Shown piece by piece: positions 1 through 9,463 of a stretch of 64,000 nucleotides of DNA. Under the pieces are notes generated by a model. It ran no database searches, was not told the origin of the DNA, and saw only the letters and a list, made by a program, of their open reading frames with translations. Every line of letters begins with the position of its first letter. The first letter of the stretch is position 1. Source of the DNA: Zhongshania antarctica (GTDB lineage: Bacteria > Pseudomonadota > Gammaproteobacteria > Pseudomonadales > Spongiibacteraceae); NCBI RefSeq assembly GCF_014202945.1, contig NZ_JACHHW010000001.1, positions 1 through 64,000 on the forward strand. The letters run 5' to 3'. Made by a program: the position numbers and the translations under genes.

Positions 1-1
1 C

Positions 2-823
<822 letters not shown>

Positions 824-828
824 ACCGT

Positions 829-852
829 GGCCAGTTTTACTTGACCACTACA
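829..852. repeat. Right terminal inverted repeat of the IS3-family element
   Basis: The last 24 bases of the element end in CCACTACA. The reverse complement starts TGTAGTGGTC, as expected for an IS3-type terminal repeat. The left copy is not in the window, so the exact repeat length is inferred. Bases 848-850 also supply the TAG stop codon that ends the truncated peptidase frame on the minus strand. Confidence 0.7.
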
Positions 853-2203
853 TTTGAGTATATGCGCCTACAGTAATCGCATTCCATGCTTGGCCGGGGT
901 CTTCAATACTACATTTCGCAGTTGCTTCACGATAATCTATACCGACATCATCACCGCGAACATTTCCTCCACTAATCACAAAAAGCCGCGTACCTTCCGC
1001 ATCAAATGCGAGATAGTCAATCTCGCTAGACCACGACGTCGGCTGTCCAGTAATACCGTCATGGTCTGCTGTTATCGCAATAGAGACTACCCGATTTAAC
1101 TTCGCATTTTTTTCTGCTTCTTTAACCGCATAATATGTAAGCGACCCATAAAGCTCTTTTTCATTTACACCGAGAGGAGGAAGTACACGACAAGACTCGA
1201 GCTGATACGTAACTGAAATAGCTTCATCTGAAAGTATCGCTTGAGCGATATCACCGTATATTGACAACCCAGCTTGCAAAGTACCGTGAACATTCCCCGA
1301 GTCATAATCCGGCCAATCAACATTCCACTTGTAGCAGTCACTTGCTTGCAGGGAGGGAGAAATCAAAGGATGGTTGTAGTCGACACCACTATCGAAAATC
1401 AGGATTGAAGCTGTCGGAGTTTCTATATAGCTTGTCTTCTCGAGCAATAAATCTGCCCATTCAGCTTGATCAATAGGCTGCTGGCTTAGTAAAAAGTTTG
1501 CAGTATCGACTATTCGACGGAGCTCAACGAGGCATGAAATTAACGCTACAGAACCCTTTAGCTGGTTCGCTGATGCATTAACACATAAAACCGACTGGAA
1601 CTCGAACTCTAATAAGCCACCACTTACAGTTATATTTTGATTCTTGCAATATTCTTTAAATTCTTCTATCTCTTGACGCTTAAGGCTAATTCGACGCAAC
1701 CATACTTCCCACCAAATAACCTCATCTTCGCTACCCGGGTAGCGACTAGGGCTGGACGTCCAAAAATCACTCAATTGTGCTAAACGAACCTCAGCAATAT
1801 TGTCGAATAGAGTGTCATTGGTTTGCCCGCCAGCTTGGCCTATATATCGTTGGAGTTTATTCGTGAAGACCGTACGCTTATCGTCAAATATTAATACAGT
1901 TGCCCGCCACTGCTCACCTTCCACTCGAAGATTACAAAGCTTACACTCCCTTGTATCCAACGATTCAATTGCTAGTTCAAATCCCGGAACACTCAATATC
2001 TCAATATAAGTACCTGGCGCCTCACTTATATATTCGACTGGCCGTTCTTCAGGAAAAAAGCTATCGATAGAGTTAACTAAGGACGTTCCGTGACTTACTC
2101 TCTCGCTAATTGTTCGCTCAAATTTTTTGAAATTCCCGCGCCCGGAGCCCGAGTAACCTAGTTCTATCCGTTTGTTCTCGAGAAAGATGTGCTTGAAATC
2201 CAT
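848..2203 (-). CDS. S8 subtilisin-like peptidase, 3' end removed by the IS
   Basis: This is a cytoplasmic-looking serine peptidase of the subtilase family with no signal peptide. About 260 N-terminal residues of unassigned sequence (with a CKLC pair near residue 87) precede the protease domain. The catalytic Asp is visible as D271 in IFDSGVDYNHP, the catalytic His as H306 in VHGTLQAG, and the oxyanion-hole Asn as N414 in ISGGNV. The domain then reaches NAITVGAYT, which in subtilases lies well before the GTSxA(A/S)P serine motif. The reading frame enters the IS terminus and stops at 848-850, so the nucleophile Ser is missing. The product, if made, should be proteolytically dead. The gene lies 13 bp downstream of an AAA+ ATPase gene and is probably co-transcribed with it. 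Subtilase/AAA pairs of this type recur in accessory DNA, but I know of no established function. Confidence 0.85.
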   Translation of the reverse strand: MDFKHIFLENKRIELGYSGSGRGNFKKFERTISERVSHGTSLVNSIDSFFPEERPVEYISEAPGTYIEILSVPGFELAIESLDTRECKLCNLRVEGEQWRATVLIFDDKRTVFTNKLQRYIGQAGGQTNDTLFDNIAEVRLAQLSDFWTSSPSRYPGSEDEVIWWEVWLRRISLKRQEIEEFKEYCKNQNITVSGGLLEFEFQSVLCVNASANQLKGSVALISCLVELRRIVDTANFLLSQQPIDQAEWADLLLEKTSYIETPTASILIFDSGVDYNHPLISPSLQASDCYKWNVDWPDYDSGNVHGTLQAGLSIYGDIAQAILSDEAISVTYQLESCRVLPPLGVNEKELYGSLTYYAVKEAEKNAKLNRVVSIAITADHDGITGQPTSWSSEIDYLAFDAEGTRLFVISGGNVRGDDVGIDYREATAKCSIEDPGQAWNAITVGAYTQM

Positions 2204-2216
2204 TTCATTCCTTAGC

Positions 2217-3209
2217 TCATATTACCCTTGACGCCAATGCACCTATGAGTAAATCAATTGTCATCTCGCCTTTTCGATAAAGCACTGCGTCCTTAGCTGC
2301 CTCATCACAAGCCTGCCCTAAATCGGCATAACTTAAATTTTCGACGTATTTGTAAGTGTCTCGAATCTTCGATTTACTTAATCGAAATTGTACTAATCTG
2401 TTAAGGATAAACCTTGCGGCTTCTTCTTTGCTTGGTTTTTGAAACTCGACAATGTCATCAAATCTACGGAAAAGCGCTTTATCTAAAAGCTCCGGATGAT
2501 TAGTCGCGCACACTATTAAGCTTTCTGAGTCGTCATCCTCAAAAAACTTTAAAAATGAATTTAGAACCCGTCGAACCTCGCCGACATCATTGCTCGAATC
2601 ACGGTGTGCGCCAATGGCATCAAACTCATCAAAGAGATAAACCGCACGAGACGTCGATATTTTATCAAAAACCGCTCGCAACTTTGCCGCAGTTTCTCCC
2701 AAGTAACGACTAATCAACCCATCAAACTGAAGTGTATACAGAGGCAGGCGTAATTCGGTAGCAAGTACCTTAGCACTTAGCGTTTTACCGGTACCTGGCG
2801 GACCAGTGAGTAATATTTTTCTTGTAGGAGAAAGACCATATTTTAACAACTCGGCATATTGACGATGCTCTAGAATAGTTTTCTCGATTTTACTTTGTAT
2901 CAATGGATTAAGAACAATCTCGGATAACTTAGTATCCGCATGAGTCAAATGCAGAAGCGACCCAAGGTCCACCCTATTTGTATCGTGGCTAGTAGATCTC
3001 TTAATTGCGCTGAATTTAGCAAGCCTGGAAGTAGCTGGGGTGTCTTGCTCTTTCTTAGAACGCACTAATGACCGTAATTCTCCGGCAAACTTGGTATGCC
3101 CGAGGCGGTCCTCCCTGTCGGCCATTTGTAAGGCAACAGTTAAGAAGCGATTTTCATCACTATCTAAAAAGGACTTTACTAGTGCTTTTATTTGATCAGC
3201 GGAAGCCAT
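2217..3209 (-). CDS. AAA+ ATPase, partner of the S8 peptidase
   Basis: This is a single-AAA-domain ATPase of the classic (FtsH/spastin-like) type. A helical N-terminal region (residues 1-60) with a QMADREDRLGHTKFAGELR segment probably recognises a partner. The AAA core follows: Walker A GPPGTGKT at 136-143, Walker B YLFDEFD at 191-197, sensor-1 Asn in CATNHPE (N237), and the arginine-finger pair FRRFD at 247-251. A C-terminal lid domain runs to residue 330. All motifs are intact. The gene is directly upstream of the truncated peptidase and has no other partner in view. By analogy with other ATPase/protease pairs it may unfold or present substrates, which is inference. Base composition of this gene and its neighbour is visibly more A/T-rich than the rest of the window, which supports acquisition by transfer. 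Confidence 0.85.
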   Translation of the reverse strand: MASADQIKALVKSFLDSDENRFLTVALQMADREDRLGHTKFAGELRSLVRSKKEQDTPATSRLAKFSAIKRSTSHDTNRVDLGSLLHLTHADTKLSEIVLNPLIQSKIEKTILEHRQYAELLKYGLSPTRKILLTGPPGTGKTLSAKVLATELRLPLYTLQFDGLISRYLGETAAKLRAVFDKISTSRAVYLFDEFDAIGAHRDSSNDVGEVRRVLNSFLKFFEDDDSESLIVCATNHPELLDKALFRRFDDIVEFQKPSKEEAARFILNRLVQFRLSKSKIRDTYKYVENLSYADLGQACDEAAKDAVLYRKGEMTIDLLIGALASRVI

Positions 3210-3337
3210 AATAATCAGTTTAAGTGGATATAATCTCAGTATGTAATATTTCGGCTCACACCGCTATTACTAAGAATAACAGAATGTAGAGTCAGTCATG
3301 CACTCTGTCTACACAAGATTAATTATAATAGGATTAA

Positions 3338-3367
3338 TAAATAAAATCATCGTAAGTCATTGATTTT
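3338..3367 (-). terminator. Possible intrinsic terminator of tRNA-Leu
   Basis: On the minus strand, immediately after the tRNA 3' end, a 7-bp A/T-rich stem (AAAATCA / TGATTTT, plus-strand arms 3343-3349 and 3361-3367) with an 11-nt loop is followed by a T-rich tail. The stem is weak, so this is a modest call. Confidence 0.4.
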
Positions 3368-3369
3368 AC

Positions 3370-3456
3370 TGGTGCCCGGGGCCGGACTTGAACCGGCACG
3401 ACATTGCTGTCGGGAGATTTTAAGTCTCCTGTGTCTACCGATTTCACCACCCGGGC
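3370..3456 (-). tRNA. tRNA-Leu(UAA)
   Basis: This is a complete 87-nt class II tRNA including an encoded 3' CCA. The acceptor stem pairs GCCCGGG with CCCGGGC. The anticodon stem GGAGA/TCTCC encloses the loop CTTAAAA, giving anticodon UAA. A long variable arm and a normal T arm (GGTTCAAGTCC) are present. The 3' end faces the protease/ATPase accessory block, and tRNA 3' ends are common integrase attachment sites. Confidence 0.97.
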
Positions 3457-3597
3457 TAAGGGGTTCTGGCGTAAGAGCCAGTAATGATACAAAAACCTAA
3501 GAACAACGGCTTTTGGGTAGCGCTAGTGCTTTAAAAGCGTTCGCAGTCTACTGATATGATTCAAAAAAATCAACGGCTTAGGGGCTTTAATTACTGC

Positions 3598-5931
3598 CTA
3601 ATTGGTAATTACCGCCTCACGCGCCCGTTGCTGGGCACGATAGCGCAATGACAGCAGTAATGCGGCCAGTAGGCCCGCCATTGTCCATAGTGGGTATTTA
3701 AGCCCATAAACCAAAGGGCTAAGCCCCACTCGGGTAATTACCCGCAGTGTCGTTGAGCTGGCAATGGTCTCTGCTATCGGCGGTGAGTATTGATAATAGG
3801 TGGCCACCAAGCTACGCCCCCAGCTGTAGGGCAGTAATACGGTGTCGCGAAAATTGCGCAATACTTGTACATCTGGCGCCATATAACTGCCGTAGGCCGC
3901 AGTGGCAATAAAACATGCACCGCCGCCACCGCCACCGCCACTTCTGGCTGCCGGTGCCGGTGTTGCTGGGGGCGCTTGGCCCACTGATATGGCAAGGGCG
4001 CTTGCCGCTGCCTCCGCATTAATTAAGCCGTCACCACTTACATCGTCGTAGCCATTGGCTGCGCGACGACCATTTACGTCGATGGCAGTATTTTTAACTG
4101 CGGCAATCAACTGCGCTGGTGTCGCTGTTGGGTAGGCTTGTTTATAAAGCGCAAAAACGGCAGCGGCATTCGGTGCAGCAGCAGAGGTCCCATAAAAGTT
4201 GGGGAAGTTATCTGGCTCGCCATCTTCTGGCGCCACATTGGCAGACGACACCCCCAAAAAGGTGTTGTTGTTGCCGTCAACTGCAGCAAAGCTGGGTACT
4301 TCGCGATTTTCTACAAGATAATTGCCGTTTTGATCAAACTGTAAGCGATTGGTGCCGCCCCGCGAGGTAAAGGGTTCTGGGTCGATGCCAATGGTTTCGT
4401 AGCCTTCTGGACGAAATTCTGGCGACTCCCACCACGGCACGGCCGCGACTGACGCAACGTTGCGAGCCATTGAGTGCCCCCAAACAGCAACGCCATTATA
4501 GGGGTACTCAACATTGCTGGGCTTATCGCCTGTGATCAACATCCGAAACTCTAAGCGAATACCCGCCTTTTGCGGAATGTCGTCTTGGTTGCCATCAAAA
4601 TGTTCAACTGCAATGTAAAAAACTTCGGTATTTGACCCACTCTCTAAGGTCACAAACTCAAAGGCGTCACCGCTTGGATTGCCGGTTGTTCCCTGCTCAT
4701 TTTTACCGGCATCCACGTAGTCTGGGCTAGTTTCGTTGAACGCAAGCACGCTCGGGGCGCGCGTCGCGTATAAATCGAGGTCTATTTGTGCGCCGTTGGC
4801 GGCACTTACCGACGCATTGGGCTGGTTCCAATTCAGTACAACATAGGTTAATGAATTCGGCGCAAGGGTAAGCGCTAAAAACTGATCACTGCCATTTGGG
4901 CGCCAGTTATGCAGGTCATTGCCAGTAGGCGTCGCGCTAACACCGGGCTCATCTATACTGGTATTTGAGTCTTTAAACAGGTATCGGTAAGCCTGATCGG
5001 CGTCATTGCCCGCCGCGGTCAAGTAAGGTACCCCCGCCGCCACACAGCGACTGGCGGCCAGTGCGGGTAAATCATCTTGATACACGCTTTCGCTGAGGAA
5101 CAAAATGTCATCAACGACAATATCTGCCTTGCCCGGACTGCACAGCTGATCTATGGCCTCAGCCAATTCAAAGCGGCTTCTGCCTGCCGTGTGAAATAAA
5201 AAGTTGGCGCCCGGCGCAACGTCATAGGCCAGTTCAGCCATGGCAGCGCCTTCGTCGGTACCGCCTTCAACGTCATCGCGAAGCAGGCCAATAGAAGCCG
5301 GGAGGTCACCACTACCTTGTGAGCGGCTGCCCTGCAGATTACCGGCAGCGTAGAGTGCAGGCGCGGTATTGTTATCGCGCATGGCGCTGGTCTGGGCAAA
5401 GCTGTCTGAAATTATACCAATGGTCTGACCGCTGCCATTTACGCCTAGGGTGTTACTAATAATATCGGAACGCATCGCCCGACCCGCCCGGCTTGTAACC
5501 GAGCCAACCCGCAGCACCGAGGGTGTCTCTAAATTAAGCGAGCGGATGTTACTGAGTTCAGCCAGGGCAAGCAGTGCAAGGGCTGAAGATGTTCTCACCG
5601 ACGCATATTTGCCATTACCGCTTAAGAATAAAAGCTGTATGTCCTGCTCTGCTAAGAACTCCTGCAAACCGGTGTCATTATAAAGATGTAACTCAACAAC
5701 CATGCTTTTCTGCACGCCGCTGCTGCCGCGCACCAAAGCCTGCTCTTGGCCAATATCGAGTAAAGGCAGACGATTGACGCCAACCGCCCGCTGCAGATGA
5801 CTGTCCATTTTAGCGAGCGCTGGCGAGGTTTGTGCAAGCTTCTGCTTTATATTGGCTTCTGCAAAAACACCGGTGCTAAGCAGACTAATGCTAAACACCA
5901 GTATTGTTGGCCAGCTATTTTTTACGCTCAT
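3598..5931 (-). CDS. Secreted subtilase-fold serine peptidase with CFI-box C-terminal domain
   Basis: An N-terminal signal peptide (hydrophobic residues about 9-24, cleavage near VFAEA) directs export. The protease domain has the first acidic catalytic residue as D176 in [10 protein letters not shown]. Instead of the usual HGT motif it has [20 protein letters not shown] (D226/E227), with N309 in TAAGND and the nucleophile S583 in YGTSAAAP. The Asp/Glu in place of His recalls sedolisins, which use Glu-Asp-Ser. A seven-glycine linker (665-671) leads to [10 protein letters not shown] (C673), the signature of the CFI-box-CTERM domain. That domain precedes a transmembrane stretch (about 745-765) and a basic tail, an arrangement associated with surface sorting or anchoring. 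The start overlaps the end of the upstream lipoprotein-like gene by 17 bp, so the two are probably translationally coupled. The substrate is unknown. Confidence 0.85.
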   Translation of the reverse strand: MSVKNSWPTILVFSISLLSTGVFAEANIKQKLAQTSPALAKMDSHLQRAVGVNRLPLLDIGQEQALVRGSSGVQKSMVVELHLYNDTGLQEFLAEQDIQLLFLSGNGKYASVRTSSALALLALAELSNIRSLNLETPSVLRVGSVTSRAGRAMRSDIISNTLGVNGSGQTIGIISDSFAQTSAMRDNNTAPALYAAGNLQGSRSQGSGDLPASIGLLRDDVEGGTDEGAAMAELAYDVAPGANFLFHTAGRSRFELAEAIDQLCSPGKADIVVDDILFLSESVYQDDLPALAASRCVAAGVPYLTAAGNDADQAYRYLFKDSNTSIDEPGVSATPTGNDLHNWRPNGSDQFLALTLAPNSLTYVVLNWNQPNASVSAANGAQIDLDLYATRAPSVLAFNETSPDYVDAGKNEQGTTGNPSGDAFEFVTLESGSNTEVFYIAVEHFDGNQDDIPQKAGIRLEFRMLITGDKPSNVEYPYNGVAVWGHSMARNVASVAAVPWWESPEFRPEGYETIGIDPEPFTSRGGTNRLQFDQNGNYLVENREVPSFAAVDGNNNTFLGVSSANVAPEDGEPDNFPNFYGTSAAAPNAAAVFALYKQAYPTATPAQLIAAVKNTAIDVNGRRAANGYDDVSGDGLINAEAAASALAISVGQAPPATPAPAARSGGGGGGGACFIATAAYGSYMAPDVQVLRNFRDTVLLPYSWGRSLVATYYQYSPPIAETIASSTTLRVITRVGLSPLVYGLKYPLWTMAGLLAALLLSLRYRAQQRAREAVITN

Positions 5932-6397
5932 CGAATGCCTTCAGGGATAATTCCCGCTTAGGTTTGCCAGTGCTCGCTGACACGGCAGTAATTCCTTCAA
6001 TCGCGACTAATTGTTGTAATTGCACTCGAGTTTTAACCCAAAGCCTAAGACGCTGATTAACCGGATTCATATAGTCTAATGTATAGCCCGTGTTTTTGAT
6101 ATTTGCGACCATAACGTCAACGTTTTTGGACCAATAGCGAATATCTACCAGTAAGCCCAAATCCGGGTCGATATGGATCGCTAGGCCTTCTCCGGTTATA
6201 CGCCACAGAGACTCATCTAGATTCACCAATGTATCTAAGGGCGCGTGCAAAACCACATTCTGAAGAATGACGGCGTCGCGGCTCTCGCGCTGACGATCCG
6301 CCTCTTGATTGGTACAAGCGAACAACAAACCGCCCACTGCAACGAGCACTAAGCACAGGTCTATCGTAGCGGTAACATACTGTTTGAGCGTTAGCAT
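5915..6397 (-). CDS. Small membrane-anchored or lipoprotein-like protein coupled to the subtilase
   Basis: This 160-residue protein is not recognised as a known family. It has a hydrophobic N-terminal segment (residues 12-27) ending LLFAC, which could be a lipobox with C28 (Phe at -2 is unusual) or a plain membrane anchor. The rest is predicted periplasmic, with no Cys and an alternating hydrophobic pattern that suggests a beta-rich domain. The gene overlaps the start of the CFI-box subtilase by 17 bp, which implies the two are made together. A role as inhibitor, chaperone or tether for the protease is possible but is only inferred from context. Confidence 0.6.
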   Translation of the reverse strand: MLTLKQYVTATIDLCLVLVAVGGLLFACTNQEADRQRESRDAVILQNVVLHAPLDTLVNLDESLWRITGEGLAIHIDPDLGLLVDIRYWSKNVDVMVANIKNTGYTLDYMNPVNQRLRLWVKTRVQLQQLVAIEGITAVSASTGKPKRELSLKAFDERKK

Positions 6398-6526
6398 TAG
6401 TCCTCTTCCAGTGCCGATAAGCAGCCTGATTTATCAATACCCGCTAGTTTAACGGTTGCGGCCACGGTAATAAGTAAGGGATTCACACAGGCCCAACCAC
6501 CAAATTGCGCTCTTGACATCGACTAT

Positions 6527-6554
6527 TAACATATATGAAAATTCGCATATGTTA
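6527..6554 (+). promoter_or_regulatory. Palindromic operator/promoter of the arsenic operon
   Basis: A perfect 8-bp inverted repeat TAACATAT / ATATGTTA (6527-6534 and 6547-6554) with a 12-bp centre lies just upstream of arsR. A -35-like TTAACA (6526-6531) and a -10-like TATGTT (6548-6553), 16 bp apart, overlap its arms. Repressor bound there would occlude RNA polymerase. This is the arrangement expected for ArsR autoregulation, with arsenite releasing the repressor. Transcription from here would start after about 6560, which argues for the ATG at 6573 as the arsR start. Confidence 0.65.
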
Positions 6555-6572
6555 GCCAAGGTCACGCCCGCC

Positions 6573-6902
6573 ATGCCACTACCCCAATTTTTCAAATGCC
6601 TTGCGGAGGACACTCGGCTTAAAATATTGCTGCTACTCAAAAGCCATGCCGAACTGTGTGTTTGCGATCTGACACTTGCTCTTGCTAGCAGCCAACCGAA
6701 AGTGTCTCGTCATCTTGCCGAGCTTAAAAAGCACGGCTTAGTGAGCGATGAGCGGCGGGGAAAGTGGATTTACTACCGCCTAAACACGGCGCTAGCACCG
6801 TGGCAGGTGTCGGTAATCGCGCTGGCATTAAACAATGCACCCGATTTTATTCACCTTGAAAACACGCTATTGAACAGCCATCTTAATGAGCGCTGCTGCT
6901 AA
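6573..6902 (+). CDS. arsR: ArsR/SmtB-family arsenite-responsive repressor
   Basis: This is a small winged-helix repressor of the ars operon. The core has the ArsR pattern: FKCLAEDTRLKILLLL, then the metalloid-binding ELCVCDL motif with its two cysteines, then the recognition helix SSQPKVSRHLAEL and the wing RRGKWIYYRL. The paired Cys (a third probably supplied nearby) are the known As(III)/Sb(III) ligands in this family. I chose the ATG at 6573 (109 residues) because a longer in-frame start at 6513 (TTG) would begin upstream of the operator and the probable transcription start. An AAGG lies 11 bp ahead of 6573. The C terminus ends in RCC, two further cysteines. It is followed 33 bp later by arsC. 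Confidence 0.92.
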   Translation: MPLPQFFKCLAEDTRLKILLLLKSHAELCVCDLTLALASSQPKVSRHLAELKKHGLVSDERRGKWIYYRLNTALAPWQVSVIALALNNAPDFIHLENTLLNSHLNERCC

Positions 6903-6935
6903 TTTGCGCACGCCTTCACTCCACCGAGTACGGAC

Positions 6936-7418
6936 ATGACCACGCCATTTAAAATTTTGTATATCTGCACCCACAATCGCTGCCGCAGTATTTTATGCGA
7001 GGCCATTAGTAACGCAGCGGGCGCAGGTGCAATTGAGGCGCGCAGCGCGGGCAGCCAACCTAGCGGCGAGGTTCACCCTTTGAGCCTGCGATATTTGGAC
7101 GAGATAGGTATTACAACTACTGAGCTGCGCAGCCAGTCTTGGGACGAGCACCGCCATTTTGCCCCAGATTTAGTCATTACCGTGTGCGACAGCGCTGCCG
7201 GCGAAGCCTGCCCGCTGTGGTTGGGCAGCGCCCAAAAAGTGCACTGGGGATTAGCCGACCCATCAAAACTCACGGGCAGCGATAGCGAGATCGCCGCAGG
7301 GTTTCACGCTTGCATCGCAGAAATTCAGCGCCGCACCGCCGCGCTTCTCGCCTTAAACCTAGGCGCATTGCCAGCCGATGAGCGGCTCAACGCCCTGCGC
7401 ACGCTCGGCGCACACTAA
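6936..7418 (+). CDS. arsC: Arsenate reductase, LMW-phosphatase-like, thioredoxin type
   Basis: This enzyme reduces arsenate to arsenite in the cytoplasm for export by the downstream pump. The N-terminal catalytic loop CTHNRCR is the CX5R phosphatase-like motif (C11 to R17). The resolving cysteines appear in ITVCDSAAGEACP, matching the Cys cascade of thioredoxin-coupled ArsC rather than the glutaredoxin-type E. coli R773 enzyme. HWGLADPS is the late conserved acid-bearing loop. At 160 residues it is slightly longer than usual, with a C-terminal Ala/Leu-rich extension. It sits between arsR and acr3 in one operon. Confidence 0.93.
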   Translation: MTTPFKILYICTHNRCRSILCEAISNAAGAGAIEARSAGSQPSGEVHPLSLRYLDEIGITTTELRSQSWDEHRHFAPDLVITVCDSAAGEACPLWLGSAQKVHWGLADPSKLTGSDSEIAAGFHACIAEIQRRTAALLALNLGALPADERLNALRTLGAH

Positions 7419-7445
7419 ACTACTTTTTACCTTTCGGAGTTTTAC

Positions 7446-8450
7446 ATGGGATTATTTGAACGTTACCTGAGCGTTTGGGTGGCACTGAGCATTGTGGTCG
7501 GCGTTGTGTTGGGACAGGTATTCCCCACCCTCTTCAGCCTTGTTGCTAGCCTCGAAATAGCTCATGTTAATTTAGTGGTAGCAGTGCTTATTTGGGTCAT
7601 GATTTACCCAATGATGATCCACATTGATTTTGCGGCTATAAAGGACGTTGGCAAAAAGCCAAAAGGCTTAGCCCTTACGCTGGTTGTGAACTGGTTGATA
7701 AAGCCCTTCACCATGGCGCTTATCGCCTGGCTATTTTTTGATGTGCTATTTGCCCGCTGGGTCGACCCCCAATCCGCCAGCGAATACATTGCTGGGATGA
7801 TATTACTTGGGGTAGCACCCTGCACGGCAATGGTCTTTGTTTGGAGCCAACTCTGTAATGGCGACCCAAATTACACCCTGGTCCAAGTTTCAATAAACGA
7901 TATTATTATGGTGTTTGCCTTTGCGCCGATTTGCGCCCTTTTACTTGGCGTTAACGCTATTACCGTGCCGTGGCAGACTCTGCTGCTGTCGGTGTTTTTA
8001 TATGTGCTTATCCCGCTTGCGGCTGGTTACCTCACTCGCAAGCTCATTCGTGGCAACGGCATTACCAAGCTCGGCAAGACCCTCAAGCCGTGGTCTATTT
8101 GCGGCCTATTAACCACCATCGTGCTGCTCTTTGGTTTTCAGGCAGACGTTATTCTGAGCAAGCCCCATATTATTGTGCTTATCGCCATTCCGCTGCTCAT
8201 TCAAACCTATGGCATTTTTGCCTTGAGTTTTTTTGCCGCGCAGCGCCTGCGACTGCCCTTTAATATTGCCGCGCCAGCCTGCATGATCGCCACGTCCAAC
8301 TTCTTTGAGCTAGCCGTAGCCGTGGCTATTTCGCTGTTTGGTTTAAACTCGGGGGCAGCGCTAGCAACGGTGGTTGGCGTATTGGTTGAAGTGCCGGTGA
8401 TGTTGTCGCTAGTGTATTTTGCAAATCGTAATCAGCATCGGTTTGGATGA
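7446..8450 (+). CDS. acr3: ACR3-family arsenite efflux permease
   Basis: This inner-membrane carrier of the BASS superfamily extrudes arsenite. The 334-residue protein has about ten hydrophobic segments. It carries the family motif [13 protein letters not shown], with the cysteine needed for arsenite transport, and [11 protein letters not shown] in the next helix. A CGGAG ribosome-binding site lies just upstream of the ATG. It is the last gene of the arsR-arsC-acr3 operon. No arsH or arsA is seen. The following 470 bp are gene-free. Confidence 0.94.
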   Translation: MGLFERYLSVWVALSIVVGVVLGQVFPTLFSLVASLEIAHVNLVVAVLIWVMIYPMMIHIDFAAIKDVGKKPKGLALTLVVNWLIKPFTMALIAWLFFDVLFARWVDPQSASEYIAGMILLGVAPCTAMVFVWSQLCNGDPNYTLVQVSINDIIMVFAFAPICALLLGVNAITVPWQTLLLSVFLYVLIPLAAGYLTRKLIRGNGITKLGKTLKPWSICGLLTTIVLLFGFQADVILSKPHIIVLIAIPLLIQTYGIFALSFFAAQRLRLPFNIAAPACMIATSNFFELAVAVAISLFGLNSGAALATVVGVLVEVPVMLSLVYFANRNQHRFG

Positions 8451-8540
8451 TACCGCTCGATGCTTGACGGGAGACGTAAAGGCGAGTTGTTTGGAGTGTC
8501 GGGCGTCTGAGGCCTGACGTTTAAGGGCCTTCGCTGCGCT

Positions 8541-8740
8541 CACATGGATCCCTGCCTGCGCAGGGATGACTTGATCTGCGCATGGATGACTTGATCTGCA
8601 CAGGGATGACTTCATGTGCGACAGGGATGGCTTGATATGCGCAGGGACGACTTGATGTGCGCACGTATGACAAGGTTTAGGGAGACATGGCGAGCTGCAC
8701 GCACGTATGGCGAGGTGTCGGCAGGTATGACTTAGTTGGC
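8541..8740. repeat. REP-like element with decaying about 20-bp tandem repeats
   Basis: GGATCCCTGCCTGCGCAGGGATGAC (8546-8570) has the palindromic core of widespread proteobacterial REP-like repeats. From 8557 to 8657 a unit of the type TGCGCAGGGATGACTTGATC recurs five times at 20-21 bp spacing (starts 8557, 8577, 8597, 8617, 8638) with one to four changes per copy. More degenerate copies (GCACGTATGAC, GCACGTATGGC, GGCAGGTATGAC) continue to about 8740. This region and the hairpin at 8776 fill most of the 477-bp gene-free interval 8451-8927. I see no gene in that interval. Confidence 0.7.
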
Positions 8741-8775
8741 TCGGCGTGAGCGCAAATAAGTGAGAAAAGTTCGTC

Positions 8776-8795
8776 ACACCTGCGGAGGCAGGTGT
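8776..8795. repeat. Perfect 8-bp hairpin, REP-like
   Basis: ACACCTGC (8776-8783) and GCAGGTGT (8788-8795) flank a GGAG loop. There is no T-run on either side, so it is more like a second REP unit than an intrinsic terminator. It lies in the intergenic space between acr3 and yibL. Confidence 0.5.
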
Positions 8796-8927
8796 CTATT
8801 CTAGCTACGACGCTAAAGCTAAACGCTCTCAGCCAAACCCGAATGAATTCGCGATGTTCATTGGCTACTCGGGCTCACAATCGGGAACATTAGCACACGC
8901 TGCAATAATGCCGCCCATCTAGCGCTC

Positions 8928-9284
8928 TTAGAATTTTGCAGGCGCGTAACCAGTCACGTCACTAATACCCATTTCCTTACCGAGCGCAGTCAGCGGATGT
9001 ACCACAACCAGGCCCCGCACCGTTTTTTTGAATTTACCCATATCGGCCTGCTCGGCTTTGGTCAATGCTCGGCTAAACCCAAGGGCCTTGAGTTCTTCGG
9101 CCTTGCCCGCATTTTGCGCGCCGCGCATACCTTTAATGCTGGCCACTTTGCGGTTTAGCGTACTGAGCTCTTTTTTAAACTGCAGCACTGACTTTTGATC
9201 GTCCCGCAGCTTAGCCGCCTCTAATTTACGGCGATACAGGTCAATCTTGTTATTCAGTAGCTGGATGTCTTGATTCAAATTCAT
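8928..9284 (-). CDS. yibL: YibL-family ribosome-associated protein
   Basis: This is a small basic protein of the YibL (DUF2810) family, reported in E. coli to associate with ribosomes. Its exact role is not settled. The N-terminal half is a charged helical coiled-coil (residues 1-55). The C-terminal half has the diagnostic conserved stretch ALTKAEQADMGKFKKTVRG, followed by LVVVHPLTALGKEMG and VTGYAP. Its length of 118 residues matches the family. It is monocistronic, with its own intergenic spaces on both sides. Confidence 0.88.
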   Translation of the reverse strand: MNLNQDIQLLNNKIDLYRRKLEAAKLRDDQKSVLQFKKELSTLNRKVASIKGMRGAQNAGKAEELKALGFSRALTKAEQADMGKFKKTVRGLVVVHPLTALGKEMGISDVTGYAPAKF

Positions 9285-9463
9285 AGTGTAAACCTCGCTC
9301 TAGGTACGTATACGCATACCTCTGCGCCAGCTCTCGTTAGCGCTGGCCTATTAATGGGCGGCAGTATAGCAAGAAGTCTCAAGCAGAATTGAGTCTACTA
9401 AGCCAGTTCACGAAAATTACCTTATAAAGCTCTGACGAGACCAGCCAAAACGGGGAATAGCGA

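Noticed and set aside
3466-3481. CTGGC-GTAAGA-GCCAG hairpin upstream of tRNA-Leu
   Set aside because: Only 5 bp, no T-run, and it falls in the tRNA leader. Not enough to call a terminator or regulatory RNA.
8557-8657. Possible CRISPR array
   Set aside because: The repeat units are contiguous at 20-21 bp with no spacers, and they degrade steadily. No cas genes are present.
8409-8777. Minus-strand frame of 122 codons containing VIPAQAGIHVS
   Set aside because: The PAQAGI signature is a translation of the REP-like repeat itself. The frame overlaps the end of acr3 and has no other support.
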